A stretch of 64,000 bases of DNA from CAVPDA01 sp963702495 (GTDB taxonomy: Bacteria > Pseudomonadota > Gammaproteobacteria > Burkholderiales > Rhodocyclaceae). The translations under genes and the position numbers were made by a program. Positions within the stretch are counted from its first letter, which is position 1, and each line of letters begins with the position of its first letter. The stretch covers positions 372,001 to 436,000 of the forward strand of contig CAVPDA010000003.1 of assembly GCA_963702495.1 (NCBI GenBank), given 5' to 3'. Positions 15,025 through 25,593 of the stretch are shown piece by piece. The notes beneath the pieces were generated by a model that saw only the letters and a program-made list of their open reading frames with translations, was not told where the DNA came from and searched no databases.

Positions 15025-17726
15025 ATGAGCCACAACCTGTTCAACACCCTCCAGGAATTCAAGATCGGCAGCAAGAAGGCCAAGTTCTACTCATTGCCGG
15101 CGTTGGAAAAAGCGGGGCTGGGCAAGATCTCGCGACTGCCGGTGTCGATCCGCATCGTCCTGGAATCGGTGCTGCGCAACTGCGACGGCAGGAAGGTCAC
15201 CGAGGAGCATGTGAAGCAGCTTGCCGGCTGGCAGCCGAAGGCGAAGCGCGTGGACGAGATCCCCTTCGTGGTGGCGCGGGTGGTGCTCCAGGACTTCACC
15301 GGCGTACCGCTGCTGGCGGATCTGGCGGCCATGCGCGGCGTCGCCGACCGGTTGGGCAAGAATCCCAAGGTGATCGAACCGCTGGTGCCGGTGGACCTGG
15401 TGGTGGACCATTCGGTGCAGATCGACCACTACGGCAGCAAAGACGCGCTGGACCTGAACATGAAGCTGGAATTCCAGCGCAACAACGAGCGCTACCAGTT
15501 CATGAAGTGGGGCATGCAGGCCTTCGACACCTTCAAGGTGGTGCCGCCGGGGATCGGCATCGTGCACCAGGTGAACCTGGAATACCTGGCGCGCGGCGTG
15601 TGGCGCAAGGACGGCGTTTACTACCCCGACACCCTGGTCGGCACCGACTCCCACACCACCATGATCAACGGCATCGGCGTAGTGGGCTGGGGCGTCGGCG
15701 GCATCGAGGCGGAGGCGGGCATGCTCGGCCAGCCGGTCTATTTCCTCACGCCCGACGTGGTCGGCGTCGAGCTCAAAGGACGCCTGCGCGGCGGCGTCAC
15801 CGCCACCGACCTGGTGCTGACCATCACGGAAATGCTGCGCAAGGAGAAGGTCGTCGGCAAGTTCGTCGAGTTCTTCGGCGAAGGCACGGCGAGCCTGGCG
15901 CTGCCGGACCGGGCGACCATCGCCAACATGGCGCCGGAATACGGCGCCACCATGGGCTTCTTCCCCGTGGACGAGGCGACCATCGCATACTTCCAGGGCT
16001 CCGGCCGCAGCAAGGACGAGATCGCCGCCTTCGCAGCCTACTTCAAGGCGCAGGGGCTGTTCGGCATTCCCAAGGCGGGCGCCATCGACTACACCAAGGT
16101 GCTGACGCTGGACCTGGGCACGGTGGCGCCCTCGCTCGCCGGCCCCAAGCGCCCGCAGGACCGCATCGAGATCGGCAAGGTGAAGTCCCAGTTCACCAAG
16201 CTCTTTTCGATGCCGGTGGCCGACAATGGCTTCAACAAGGCGAAGGAGGATCTCGCCCGGCGCTTCTCCACGCGGGACGGCATCGAAATCGGTTCCGGCG
16301 ACGTCTTGATCGCCGCCATCACCTCCTGCACCAACACCTCGAACCCCAGCGTCCTGATCGCCGCCGGCCTGCTGGCGAAGAAGGCGGTGGAACGCGGTCT
16401 CACGGTCAAGCCGCACATCAAGACCTCCCTCGCCCCCGGGTCGCGCGTGGTCACCGAATACCTGGAAAAGGCGAAGCTGTTGCCGTCCCTGGAGAAGCTC
16501 GGCTTCAACGTGGCGGCCTACGGCTGCACCACCTGCATCGGCAATGCCGGACCGCTCGCCGAGCCGATCGAGGAGGCCGTCGTCGGCAACGATCTGGTGT
16601 GCGCGGCGGTGCTCTCCGGCAACCGCAACTTCGAGGCGCGCATCCACGGCAACATCCGCGCCAACTTCCTCGCCAGTCCGCCGCTGGTGGTGGCCTATGC
16701 CATCGCCGGCACCGTGCTGAAGGACCTGATGACCGAACCCCTGGGCAAGGGAAAGCAGGGCGAGGACGTGTTCATCGGCGACATCTGGCCGAGCAGCGAG
16801 GAAGTGCATGCGGCGCTCAAGTACGCCATGAATCCCAAGACCTTCCAGCGCCTGTACGGCCAAGCTCACCAGCGCAGGGCGACCTGTGGAGCCGGGTGGA
16901 GACCGACACCGGCCAGGTCTACCACTGGCCGAAGTCCACCTACATCGCCGAGCCGCCGTTCTTCCAGGACTTCGGCATGGAGCCGGAGCCCCTCGGCCGC
17001 GTGCGCAACGCCCGGGCGCTGGGCATCTTCGGCGACTCGGTCACCACCGACCACATCTCGCCCGCCGGTTCGATCAAGGACACCTCACCCGCCGGCAAGT
17101 GGCTGGTGGCGAACGGTGTGACGAAGGCCGATTTCAACTCCTATGGCTCGCGCCGCGGCAATCACGAGATCATGATGCGCGGAACCTTCGCCAACGTGCG
17201 CATCAAGAACCTGATGGTGCCCCTGAACGCCGATGGTGCGCGCATCGAAGGCGGCATCAGCGTCCACCAACCGTCCGGCGAGCAGATGTCGATCTACGAT
17301 GCCGCCATGAAGTACGTCGATTCCGGCGTGCCGACCGTGGTTTTCGGCGGCGAGGAATACGGCACCGGCTCCTCGCGCGACTGGGCGGCCAAGGGCACGC
17401 AATTGTTGGGCGTGAAAGCGGTGGTCGCCAAGAGCTTCGAGCGCATCCACCGCTCCAACCTGGTGGGCATGGGCGTGCTGCCGCTGCAGTTCAAGGGCAA
17501 GGACAGCGCCGATTCCCTCGGCATAACGGGTGACGAGTATTTCGACCTGGAGGGCCTGGACGCAGAGATCAAGCCGCAGCAGGGCGCCACCCTCGTGATC
17601 CGGCGCGCCGACGGCAGCTCGCAGCGCGTGCCGCTGCTGCTGCGCATCGACACGCCGATCGAAGTGGACTACTTCAAGCACGGGGGCATACTACCCTTCG
17701 TGCTCAGGCAGTTGCTCGCGGCGTAG
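15025..17726 (+). CDS. acnA: Aconitate hydratase AcnA (frame broken near 16,865)
   Basis: TCA-cycle [4Fe-4S] enzyme interconverting citrate and isocitrate. The 900-aa product begins MSHNLFNTLQEFKIGSKKAK; cluster cysteines are in AAITSCTNTSNP and YGCTTCIGNAG, with GTDSHTTMINGIGVVGWGVGG and the C-terminal swivel domain GEEYGTGSSRDWAAKG. The frame shifts once, between LYG (about 16,860) and GDLWSRVETDTG (about 16,890), equivalent to a net loss of one base. Both sides are well conserved, so a sequence error is likely. The TAG stop is the first part of a REP-like palindrome. Confidence 0.93.
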
Positions 17727-17777
17727 GGCGGGCCGTGCCCGCCGCTAGGGACGAATGGCGGGCGCGGCCCGCCCTAC
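17723..17777. repeat. REP-like inverted pair between acnA and recQ
   Basis: GTAGGGCGGGC-CGT-GCCCGCC (17723-17743) and its inverted partner GGCGGGC-GCG-GCCCGCCCTAC (17757-17777). Each arm is a perfect 7-bp inverted repeat with a 3-base loop. The head TAG is the acnA stop codon, and the GTG inside the first arm is the only normal start codon in frame for recQ. Confidence 0.85.
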
Positions 17778-19621
17778 GGGTATCACAGCGAGGGGACGAA
17801 TCCGCCGCCCTGGAGCTGCTGCGCTCCGTCTTCGGTTATGCGGCCTTCCGCGGCGGCCAGGCCGACATCATCGACCACGTTCTCGGCGGCGGCGACTGTC
17901 TGGTGCTGATGCCCACCGGCGGCGGCAAGTCCCTCTGCTACCAGATTCCCGCCCTGCTCCGCCCCGGCGTCGGCATCGTCGTCTCGCCGCTCATCGCACT
18001 GATGCAGGATCAGGTGGATGCGCTGCTGCAGCTCGGCGTGCGCGCCGCCTTCCTCAACTCCTCCCTCGACGCGGACGCGGCGCGCGAGGTGCAGAGGCGC
18101 CTGCTGGCGGGCGATCTGGATCTGCTCTATGTCGCTCCGGAACGGCTGCTGCAGGAAGGCTTTCTGAGCCTGCTGGCGCGGCTCGCCGAAGGTCCCGGCG
18201 TGGCGCTGTTCGCCATCGACGAGGCGCACTGCGTTTCCCAATGGGGCCACGATTTCCGCCCCGAGTATCTCCAGCTGGCCGTGCTGCACCAGCGCTTCCC
18301 GCGGGTGCCGCGCATCGCGCTCACCGCCACCGCGGATGCGATCACGCGCGCCGAGATCGTGGCCAAGCTCGGGCTCGCCGGGGCGCGCCGCTTCGTCTCC
18401 AGCTTCGACCGCCCCAACATCCGCTACCGCGTGGTGGAGAAGGACAACCCGCGCCAGCAACTGCTCCAGTTCCTGCGCGGGGGCGCGAATGATCCCGGGC
18501 ACCGCGGCGAAGCCGGAATCGTCTATTGCCTGTCGCGCAAGAAGGTGGACGAGACCGCAGCATGGCTCTCCGAGCAGGGCATCCGGGCGCTGCCCTACCA
18601 CGCCGGCATGGATGCCGATTCGCGGCGCGAGCACCAGCAGCGCTTTTTGCGCGGCGATGGCATCGTCATGGTGGCGACGATCGCCTTCGGCATGGGGATC
18701 GACAAGCCGGACGTTCGCTTCGTCGCCCATCTGGACCTGCCGAAGAGCCTCGAGGGCTACTACCAGGAGACGGGCCGCGCCGGGCGCGACGGCGAGCCGG
18801 CGCAAGCCTGGCTCGCCTACGGGCTGGCGGACGTCGTCCTGCTGCGCAACTGGATCGAACAGTCGGAGGCGCCGGAGGAACAGAAGCGCGTCGAGGCGCG
18901 CAAGCTCGATGCCATGCTCGGCTACTGCGAGACGGCGCAGTGCCGGCGCGTCGTCCTGCTGAACTATTTCGGCGAGGATGCGACGCCCTGCGGCAACTGC
19001 GACACCTGCCTCGATCCGCCCCGGCTCTGGGACGGCACCGAGGCGGCGCGCAAGTTCATGTCGGCGGCACTGCGCACCGGACAGCGCTTCGGCGCCGCCC
19101 ACCTCATCGACATCCTGCGCGGCAAGGCCACCGACAAGGTGCGGCAGTTCGGCCACGAGCGGCTGCCCACCTTCGGCGTCGGCGCCGACCTGGACGAGAC
19201 AAGCTGGCGCAGCGTCGCGCGCCAGCTCGTTGCCGCCGGGCTGCTGCGTGCCGATGCGGAGCGCTACGGCGCGCTGGCCCTGACCGACGCCGCGCGTCCG
19301 GTCCTGAAGGGGGAGACCACGCTGCAACTGCGCCGGCCGCGTCCGAAGGCGGGGCGCGACAAGGCGAGACGCACCGAAGTCAGGACTTCCGCTCCGGATG
19401 CCACCGCCCAGCCGCTGTTCGAGGCACTGCGCGCCTGGCGCCGCCAGACCGCGGAAGCGCAGAACGTGCCGCCCTTCGTCGTGCTCCACGACAGCACCCT
19501 GCGCGAACTGGCGCGGCTGCGCCCGCGCACCGCGGAAGATCTGAGCCTCGTGTCGGGAATCGGCGCCCGCAAGCTGGAGCGCTACGGGGACGATCTGCTG
19601 CGACTTCTCACCGAATCGTAG
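17735..19621 (+). CDS. recQ: ATP-dependent DNA helicase RecQ
   Basis: 3'-5' superfamily 2 helicase of recombination and fork repair. In order: Q-type motif FRGGQ, Walker A TGGGKS, DEAH-type IDEAHCVSQWGHDFR, motif VI QETGRAGRDG, RQC zinc site with cysteines in YCETAQC and CGNCDTC, winged helix, and a C-terminal HRDC domain ending SGIGARKLERYGDDLL. Total 628 aa. The N terminus is doubtful: the helicase begins at about residue 22 (ESAALELLRSVFGY), and the only in-frame ATG/GTG/TTG upstream is the GTG inside the REP palindrome. Confidence 0.93.
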   Translation: MPAARDEWRARPALRVSQRGDESAALELLRSVFGYAAFRGGQADIIDHVLGGGDCLVLMPTGGGKSLCYQIPALLRPGVGIVVSPLIALMQDQVDALLQLGVRAAFLNSSLDADAAREVQRRLLAGDLDLLYVAPERLLQEGFLSLLARLAEGPGVALFAIDEAHCVSQWGHDFRPEYLQLAVLHQRFPRVPRIALTATADAITRAEIVAKLGLAGARRFVSSFDRPNIRYRVVEKDNPRQQLLQFLRGGANDPGHRGEAGIVYCLSRKKVDETAAWLSEQGIRALPYHAGMDADSRREHQQRFLRGDGIVMVATIAFGMGIDKPDVRFVAHLDLPKSLEGYYQETGRAGRDGEPAQAWLAYGLADVVLLRNWIEQSEAPEEQKRVEARKLDAMLGYCETAQCRRVVLLNYFGEDATPCGNCDTCLDPPRLWDGTEAARKFMSAALRTGQRFGAAHLIDILRGKATDKVRQFGHERLPTFGVGADLDETSWRSVARQLVAAGLLRADAERYGALALTDAARPVLKGETTLQLRRPRPKAGRDKARRTEVRTSAPDATAQPLFEALRAWRRQTAEAQNVPPFVVLHDSTLRELARLRPRTAEDLSLVSGIGARKLERYGDDLLRLLTES

Positions 19622-19713
19622 GGCGGGCCATGCCCGCCTCCCAAGTGCCCGCAGCATCGTAGGGCGGGCCATGCCCGCCGGGCGTATGAATCGGCGGGCA
19701 TGGCCCGCCCTAC
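19618..19713. repeat. Cluster of three REP-like palindromes after recQ
   Basis: Copies GTAGGGCGGGC-CAT-GCCCGCC at 19618-19638 and 19659-19679, then the inverted copy GGCGGGC-ATG-GCCCGCCCTAC at 19693-19713. The first copy again supplies the TAG stop, here of recQ. Same family as the acnA-recQ pair. Confidence 0.85.
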
Positions 19714-19790
19714 GGGGATATCGGCGCACGCGGCACCGCGGCCTCCTCCAGATCGCTCGCATCATCCGCGCCGGAACTGGAAACAATGCT

Positions 19791-19817
19791 TTCACAATGC
19801 CCGTCGGTCTGTATAAT
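19791..19817 (+). promoter_or_regulatory. Sigma-70 promoter for the DEAD-box helicase
   Basis: -35 TTCACA (19791-19796, five of six) and a perfect -10 TATAAT (19812-19817) with a short 15-base spacer. It lies about 300 bases upstream of the helicase start codon, implying a long leader. Confidence 0.6.
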
Positions 19818-20118
19818 GCGCGCCAGTGCAATGCAGCAAACGGTTTATTGCGCGGCGCGATCCTACCCGGACGCGGCTGCGTTGACGTTCTCCGAAGACT
19901 GTATTCCACAGTCTCATCGTCCCTGACCTCCCCCACGCCGCCCGGAGATTCCTTCCGGCGGGCATCCTGGATTTCGGTTGGCGCCGGTGATTCCAGCGCA
20001 GCCCATCGTGCAGTAATCATGCTGCGACGCTGCTTATTCGCCAGCCCGGTGCCATCGTGCCTGCCGGGACGGCTGCTTTGCGCATGGCTTTTTCGTCGTG
20101 CGCCACGAAAGGAAATCC
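19818..20118 (+). other. Long 5' leader of the DEAD-box helicase mRNA
   Basis: About 290 bases with no supportable gene. It contains a perfect hairpin AGACTGT-ATTCC-ACAGTCT (19896-19914) and other GC-rich self-complementary stretches, and ends with the AAAGGAAA ribosome site of the helicase. Cold-inducible and autoregulated RNA helicase genes often have such leaders; regulation here is inferred. Confidence 0.45.
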
Positions 20119-21414
<1,296 letters not shown>

Positions 21415-21470
21415 GTCGCCGCGCAACCGGCGTCACATCCGCTGCGCCGGGGCTCCGCCCTACTCCAATC

Positions 21471-21594
21471 CGTAGGGCGGCCCTTGGCCGCCGCTCCCGG
21501 GTCCGGCGCGCATGGCGCGCCCTACGACCGAGGCAATCCGTAGGGCGGCCCGTGGCCGCCGTCCGCAGGACCGGCGCGCACGGCGCGCGCTACG
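21471..21594. repeat. Tandem pair of GTAGGG-headed palindromic repeats
   Basis: Two direct copies of about 56 bases (21471-21526 and 21539-21594). Each has a CGTAGGG head, a GGCGGCC-CNT-GGCCGCC type hairpin and a second GGCGCGC-type hairpin ending near CTACG. They lie between the convergent helicase and pyruvyl transferase genes and differ in arm sequence from the 17.7 and 19.6 kb copies. Confidence 0.8.
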
Positions 21595-21596
21595 CC

Positions 21597-22790
21597 TCAA
21601 TCGAGCGCGTCGTGCAGTTCCGCAAAGCGCTGCCGATACAGCGCGGCCAGGTAAGTCGCGGTGTGCCGCCCCGTGTCTGCTCCCGCTGACAGAGCTGACA
21701 GCAGCGCATCGCCGATCTGCCCGACACCGGCACTGCCGGAGGGATGATCGGCATCCCAGGTCCGAATGAACGCCTCCTGTTTGCCCGCAAGCCCGGCGGC
21801 CGCAGCCACACTCACCCGCGGCAAGCCATAGTCGAGGGCGAGGATGCGACCGTGCAGGCTGCTGCCGCAGAACCCGCGGCTGCCCGCGATCAAGGCGCAG
21901 ATGTCCCAGATATCGAGGGACTCGAAGATCCGTCCCCGCGCCCTCATGCGCGACAACATGCGGCGCAAGACCTCGATGTCATCGTGCCAGGGTGCCGCCC
22001 CGGCACGGAAAAGGACGACTCCGAGACCGGTCTCGGCCGCCACCCGATCCAGTTGGGCGGCGATGAATGCGAGCGTCGCATCGTCGCCGAAATCCGCGCT
22101 GAACTGCACCGCCAGATATCCTTGGGGAAAGGCCTCCCGCACCAGCGCTGGATCGCCGCTTTCGCCGTAGCGGCGGATGCGCCCCTCGAAAAACTCCGCC
22201 ACCATCACCGCCGGGTCGGGCATCGGATGCGCAGTGATTCCGGCGGACTGGACATGGGCCAGCGTCTGCGCATCCCGCACACCGACGAAGTCCGACCCGC
22301 GCAACTCCGCCTCGACCTCGGCCCGCAGGCGCGCTTCGCTACGATCCAGCGCCACGCCGCCGACGCCGCCGAACAGCCAGCGCCCGGGACGGCGGAACAG
22401 GCGCCGCGGCACGACATAGGCCGCCAAGTGATCGAAGCCGAGATAGCCCTGCGCCCAGGCCAGCCGACCCGCGTCGTCATCCCCGTACAGACCGATCACC
22501 CCGCCCACATCGTCCGCCGGCAGTACCATGACCGCCGCCTGCCAGGCATCCACCGTCAGGATCTCGCCACCGACGTGCAGCACGTTTGCCGGGCGCTCGC
22601 CCCACTGCTTCGCCAGCGCCGCGATCGACTCCACGTGATGGCCGCCGAACGCCCTCAAGTCCCGTCGCGCCACACCGGCGAACACCAGTTCGCGCGCCGG
22701 CAGCAGCGCTTCGGCGACATGGGGAAACAGCAGATCGCCTAAATTGTGGCGGTCGAAGGCGCCGAAGACGATCAGCGGATCAGAGGACAT
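21597..22790 (-). CDS. Polysaccharide pyruvyl transferase family protein
   Basis: A 397-aa protein of the polysaccharide pyruvyl transferase family (PF04230), which adds ketal-linked pyruvate to surface polysaccharide sugars. Supporting segments are FGAFDRHNLGDLLFPHVAEALL at the N terminus, SDFVGVRDAQTLAHVQ in the middle and the C-terminal RGFCGSSLHGRILALDYGLPRVSV, which contains the conserved S-x-H-G loop. The start at 22790 excludes upstream repeat sequence. No other exopolysaccharide gene is adjacent, so the acceptor is unknown. Confidence 0.85.
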   Translation of the reverse strand: MSSDPLIVFGAFDRHNLGDLLFPHVAEALLPARELVFAGVARRDLRAFGGHHVESIAALAKQWGERPANVLHVGGEILTVDAWQAAVMVLPADDVGGVIGLYGDDDAGRLAWAQGYLGFDHLAAYVVPRRLFRRPGRWLFGGVGGVALDRSEARLRAEVEAELRGSDFVGVRDAQTLAHVQSAGITAHPMPDPAVMVAEFFEGRIRRYGESGDPALVREAFPQGYLAVQFSADFGDDATLAFIAAQLDRVAAETGLGVVLFRAGAAPWHDDIEVLRRMLSRMRARGRIFESLDIWDICALIAGSRGFCGSSLHGRILALDYGLPRVSVAAAAGLAGKQEAFIRTWDADHPSGSAGVGQIGDALLSALSAGADTGRHTATYLAALYRQRFAELHDALD

Positions 22791-22792
22791 GG

Positions 22793-22848
22793 CGTAGGGT
22801 GCGCCTTGCGCACCGGACCATGCATTGGTGCGCGCGGCGCACCCTACC
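22793..22848. repeat. GTAGGG-headed inverted repeat pair
   Basis: GTAGGGTGCGC-CTT-GCGCACC and the inverted GGTGCGC-GCG-GCGCACCCTAC form two hairpins facing each other between the pyruvyl transferase start and the korB stop. Same architecture as the other palindromes but with GGTGCGC arms. Confidence 0.8.
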
Positions 22849-22851
22849 GGG

Positions 22852-23751
22852 TCAATACGCTGCGCGGGCTTTGGTGGTGGTCTGCCCGGCGAGTCGGCCG
22901 CCCGCTTTCTCCACCAGCGAATCCAGCGCATCGCCGAGGGTCGGACGCTGCTCGCGGTAGTACACGCCGAGCGCCGGCGGATCGCTGCGCATCGCCTGCC
23001 GCATCGCCGCCAGTGAATCGGACGAGTCGTGATCCGCGGGCAGATCGTGCACCGCGATGTCGAGGTTATGGTAGGTGCGCGTGGTCTTGTCGAAGGTGAC
23101 GCAGGGCGACAGGATGTGGAGGTAGGAGAAGCCGCGGTGCGACACCGCCTCGACGATCAGGCGCTGCAACTGGTCGGGCCGGCCGGCGTAGCCCTGGGCC
23201 ACCCAGCTTGCGCCGTAGGAAAGCATCATCAGCAGCGGATTCACCGGCCGGTCGGTGTTGTCGTAGGGGCTGGTGGAGGTGTGGAAGCCCGTCACCGAGG
23301 TGGGCGAGGTCTGGCCCTTGGTGAGGCCGTAGATGCCGTTGTCCAGCAGCAGGTAGGTGATGTCCACATTGCGCCGCGCTGCGTGGGGCAGATGGCCGCC
23401 GCCGATGGCGAAGCCGTCGCCGTCGCCGCCCACGGCAACGACCGTCAGGGCCTCGTTCGCCATCTTGACGCCGGTGGCCACCGGCAGCGCACGGCCGTGC
23501 AGGGTGTGGAAACCGTAGCTGTTCACGAAGAAAGGGAAACGCGAGGCGCAGCCGATGCCGGAGATGATCACCGCATCCTCGTTGGCAATGCCCAGCTCGC
23601 CCAGCGCGGTCGTGACGCCATCTACCACCGAGAAGTAGCCGCAGCCCGGGCACCAGGAGGGCAAGGTCTTGGAGCGAAAGGCAAGCCGGCCGCTGGCCTG
23701 CACCTGACGCAGCTTTTCCTCCAGATAGACCGGCTTGGCGACGATGTTCAT
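22852..23751 (-). CDS. korB: 2-oxoacid:ferredoxin oxidoreductase beta subunit
   Basis: TPP-binding beta subunit of a 2-oxoacid:acceptor oxidoreductase, most likely acting on 2-oxoglutarate. It has the cluster cysteines CPGCG near residue 34, GIGCASRFPFF, the TPP-Mg motif GDGDGFAIGGGH and NNGIYGLTKGQ-like DNGIYGLTKGQTSPTS. Length 299 aa, about 32 kDa. It is the last gene of the four-gene operon, 38 bases after the alpha subunit. Substrate assignment (2-oxoglutarate versus pyruvate or aryl-glyoxylate) is inferred from size and family resemblance. Confidence 0.88.
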   Translation of the reverse strand: MNIVAKPVYLEEKLRQVQASGRLAFRSKTLPSWCPGCGYFSVVDGVTTALGELGIANEDAVIISGIGCASRFPFFVNSYGFHTLHGRALPVATGVKMANEALTVVAVGGDGDGFAIGGGHLPHAARRNVDITYLLLDNGIYGLTKGQTSPTSVTGFHTSTSPYDNTDRPVNPLLMMLSYGASWVAQGYAGRPDQLQRLIVEAVSHRGFSYLHILSPCVTFDKTTRTYHNLDIAVHDLPADHDSSDSLAAMRQAMRSDPPALGVYYREQRPTLGDALDSLVEKAGGRLAGQTTTKARAAY

Positions 23752-23789
23752 GGCCCTCTCTCCATTGAAGTGGACGGATTTCGGCGCCT

Positions 23790-25586
23790 TCAGGCGGCCT
23801 GACGTGCCGCGGGCGTACGCCCCGCCAGGCGCCGGATCTCGCCCAGGATCTCCTCGACCCGCATCGGCGCACCGGTGGCGCGGGCGAGCCGTGTCACCGG
23901 CCGCGCCACATGGGCCTGCACCAGGCTTGCGAACTGGCCCTGATGATTGACCTCCGGCACCAGCACCTGGCCGCAGTCCGCCATGTAGGCGGCCACCGCC
24001 TCGGTCGGGAACGGCCACAGCATCACCACCTTCATCGCGGCGCAGCGAATGCCTTCGGCCCGGGCCTGGAACATCGCCTCCAGGCACTCGCCGAAAGTCG
24101 AGCCCCACGCCAGCAGGCCGACTTCGACTGCCCCCGCGTCGCCGAAGCGCTTGTGGTGGGTGAAGTCGGGGTGGCCGAGCGCCGCCTTGAGCTTGTCGTG
24201 GCGCTTGCGGCTCATGGCGAGGTGCATGTCGGCGGCATCGCTGGGACGCCCCAGTTCGTTGTGCTCCAGACCGGTGGCCACGTGCATGCCTTCGGGCTCG
24301 CCGGGCAGGGTGCGCGGACTGACCAGATCCGCGCCCAGGGCATAGCGCCGGTAGCCCGGGCCGAGCGTGCTCTTGTCGGCCCTGCGGTTCATGTCCGGCG
24401 AAAAGGGCGGGCGCGCCGGAAACACCACCGTTTCATAACGGTTGGAGAGATACAGGTCGAGCAGGACGATCACCGGCGTCTGGTACGCCTCCGCCATCTC
24501 GAACGCCTTGCCGGCACAGCGGTAGCAGCCGTCGACGTTGGTCGGCGCGATGACGATGCGCGGCGCATCGCCATGACCGCCATAGACCGCGATGTTGAGA
24601 TCCGACTGCTCGGTCTTGGTCGGCATGCCGGTGGACGGCCCGCCGCGCTGCGACACGAAGACCACCGCCGGCACCTCGGCGATGACGCCCAGGCCGATCA
24701 TCTCCGACATCAGCGCCAGGCCCGGCCCCGAGGTGGCGGTGGCGGCGCGGGCGCCGGCGAATCCGGCGCCGATGGTGCCCGCGATCGCCGCAATCTCGTC
24801 CTCGGTCTGCAGCAGGCGCGCACCGTGCTTCGGCATCTCCGTGGCCAGACGTTCCATGATGGAAGTCGCGGGCGTGATCGGGTAGCCGAAGTAGTTGCCG
24901 ATGCCGGCGTCCAGGCAGCCGCGCACCACCGCCGCGTTGCCGTTGATCATCGCCACCGTGGCGCCGGGAACCAGGGTCGCCGCCGGCGGGCCGAAGCGCA
25001 CGTCGTCGAGCTTGAACGTGCCGCCACCGGCTTCGTATCCCGCCTGCATCGCCCTGACGTTGGCGTCGGCGGCCCCGACCTTGCGCTTGAACTTGGCGGT
25101 GATGGCGCGCTGGAACGTCTCCGCCGGCAGAGCGAAGAGTCCGGCCAGAAAGCCCAGCGCCACGATGTTGCGCGAGCGGTTGGCGCCGGTGGCCTTCTCC
25201 GACAGATCGCGCATGGCGAGCGGATAGGGCAGATGGCCCGGCGCCAGGTGTGCGCTCATGTGGCCGCCCTCGGTGATGTCCACGATCGAACTGCGCTCGT
25301 AGATCACCGCCCCGTACTCGCGCACCTCGCCGACGTGGGCAATGGCATGGCTGTCGTTGAGCGACACCAGCACGTCGGACTGCTCCTTGAGCGAGTAGGT
25401 CTGCTGGGTGCTGATGCGCAGGCGCGCGATGCACTTGCCGAAGCCGCGGATCTCCGATGGATAGACGTCGAAGCAGATGACGCGATAGCCGATCTCGGCC
25501 ATCACGTTGCGCAGGATTTCTCCGGCCGCGATGGTGCCGTCGCCGGCCGAGCCGCAGATGGAGATCTGGATGTCGGTGCCGTTCAT
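23790..25586 (-). CDS. korA: 2-oxoacid:ferredoxin oxidoreductase alpha subunit (gamma-alpha fusion)
   Basis: Fused gamma-alpha subunit of 598 aa. An N-terminal gamma domain (about residues 1-190: ISICGSAGDGTIAAGEIL, SEIRGFGKCIARLR) is followed by the alpha pyrimidine-binding domain (GNAAVVRGCLDAGIGNYFGYPITPATS, TEDEIAAIAGTIGAGFAG, ATSGPGLALMSEMIGLG, QRGGPSTGMPTKTEQSDL). The C-terminal part contains LLAWGSTFGECLEA. With korB it makes a two-subunit enzyme like the 2-oxoglutarate:ferredoxin oxidoreductases of anaerobic aromatic degraders. Start 25586 lies seven bases after the upstream gene's stop. Confidence 0.9.
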   Translation of the reverse strand: MNGTDIQISICGSAGDGTIAAGEILRNVMAEIGYRVICFDVYPSEIRGFGKCIARLRISTQQTYSLKEQSDVLVSLNDSHAIAHVGEVREYGAVIYERSSIVDITEGGHMSAHLAPGHLPYPLAMRDLSEKATGANRSRNIVALGFLAGLFALPAETFQRAITAKFKRKVGAADANVRAMQAGYEAGGGTFKLDDVRFGPPAATLVPGATVAMINGNAAVVRGCLDAGIGNYFGYPITPATSIMERLATEMPKHGARLLQTEDEIAAIAGTIGAGFAGARAATATSGPGLALMSEMIGLGVIAEVPAVVFVSQRGGPSTGMPTKTEQSDLNIAVYGGHGDAPRIVIAPTNVDGCYRCAGKAFEMAEAYQTPVIVLLDLYLSNRYETVVFPARPPFSPDMNRRADKSTLGPGYRRYALGADLVSPRTLPGEPEGMHVATGLEHNELGRPSDAADMHLAMSRKRHDKLKAALGHPDFTHHKRFGDAGAVEVGLLAWGSTFGECLEAMFQARAEGIRCAAMKVVMLWPFPTEAVAAYMADCGQVLVPEVNHQGQFASLVQAHVARPVTRLARATGAPMRVEEILGEIRRLAGRTPAARQAA

Positions 25587-25593
25587 GAGCCCC

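Noticed and set aside
14991..17726. Plus-strand frame running through the whole of acnA in another phase
   Set aside because: Only its last third is real, as the C-terminal part of acnA after the frame break; the first two thirds are Arg/Gly-rich shadow sequence.
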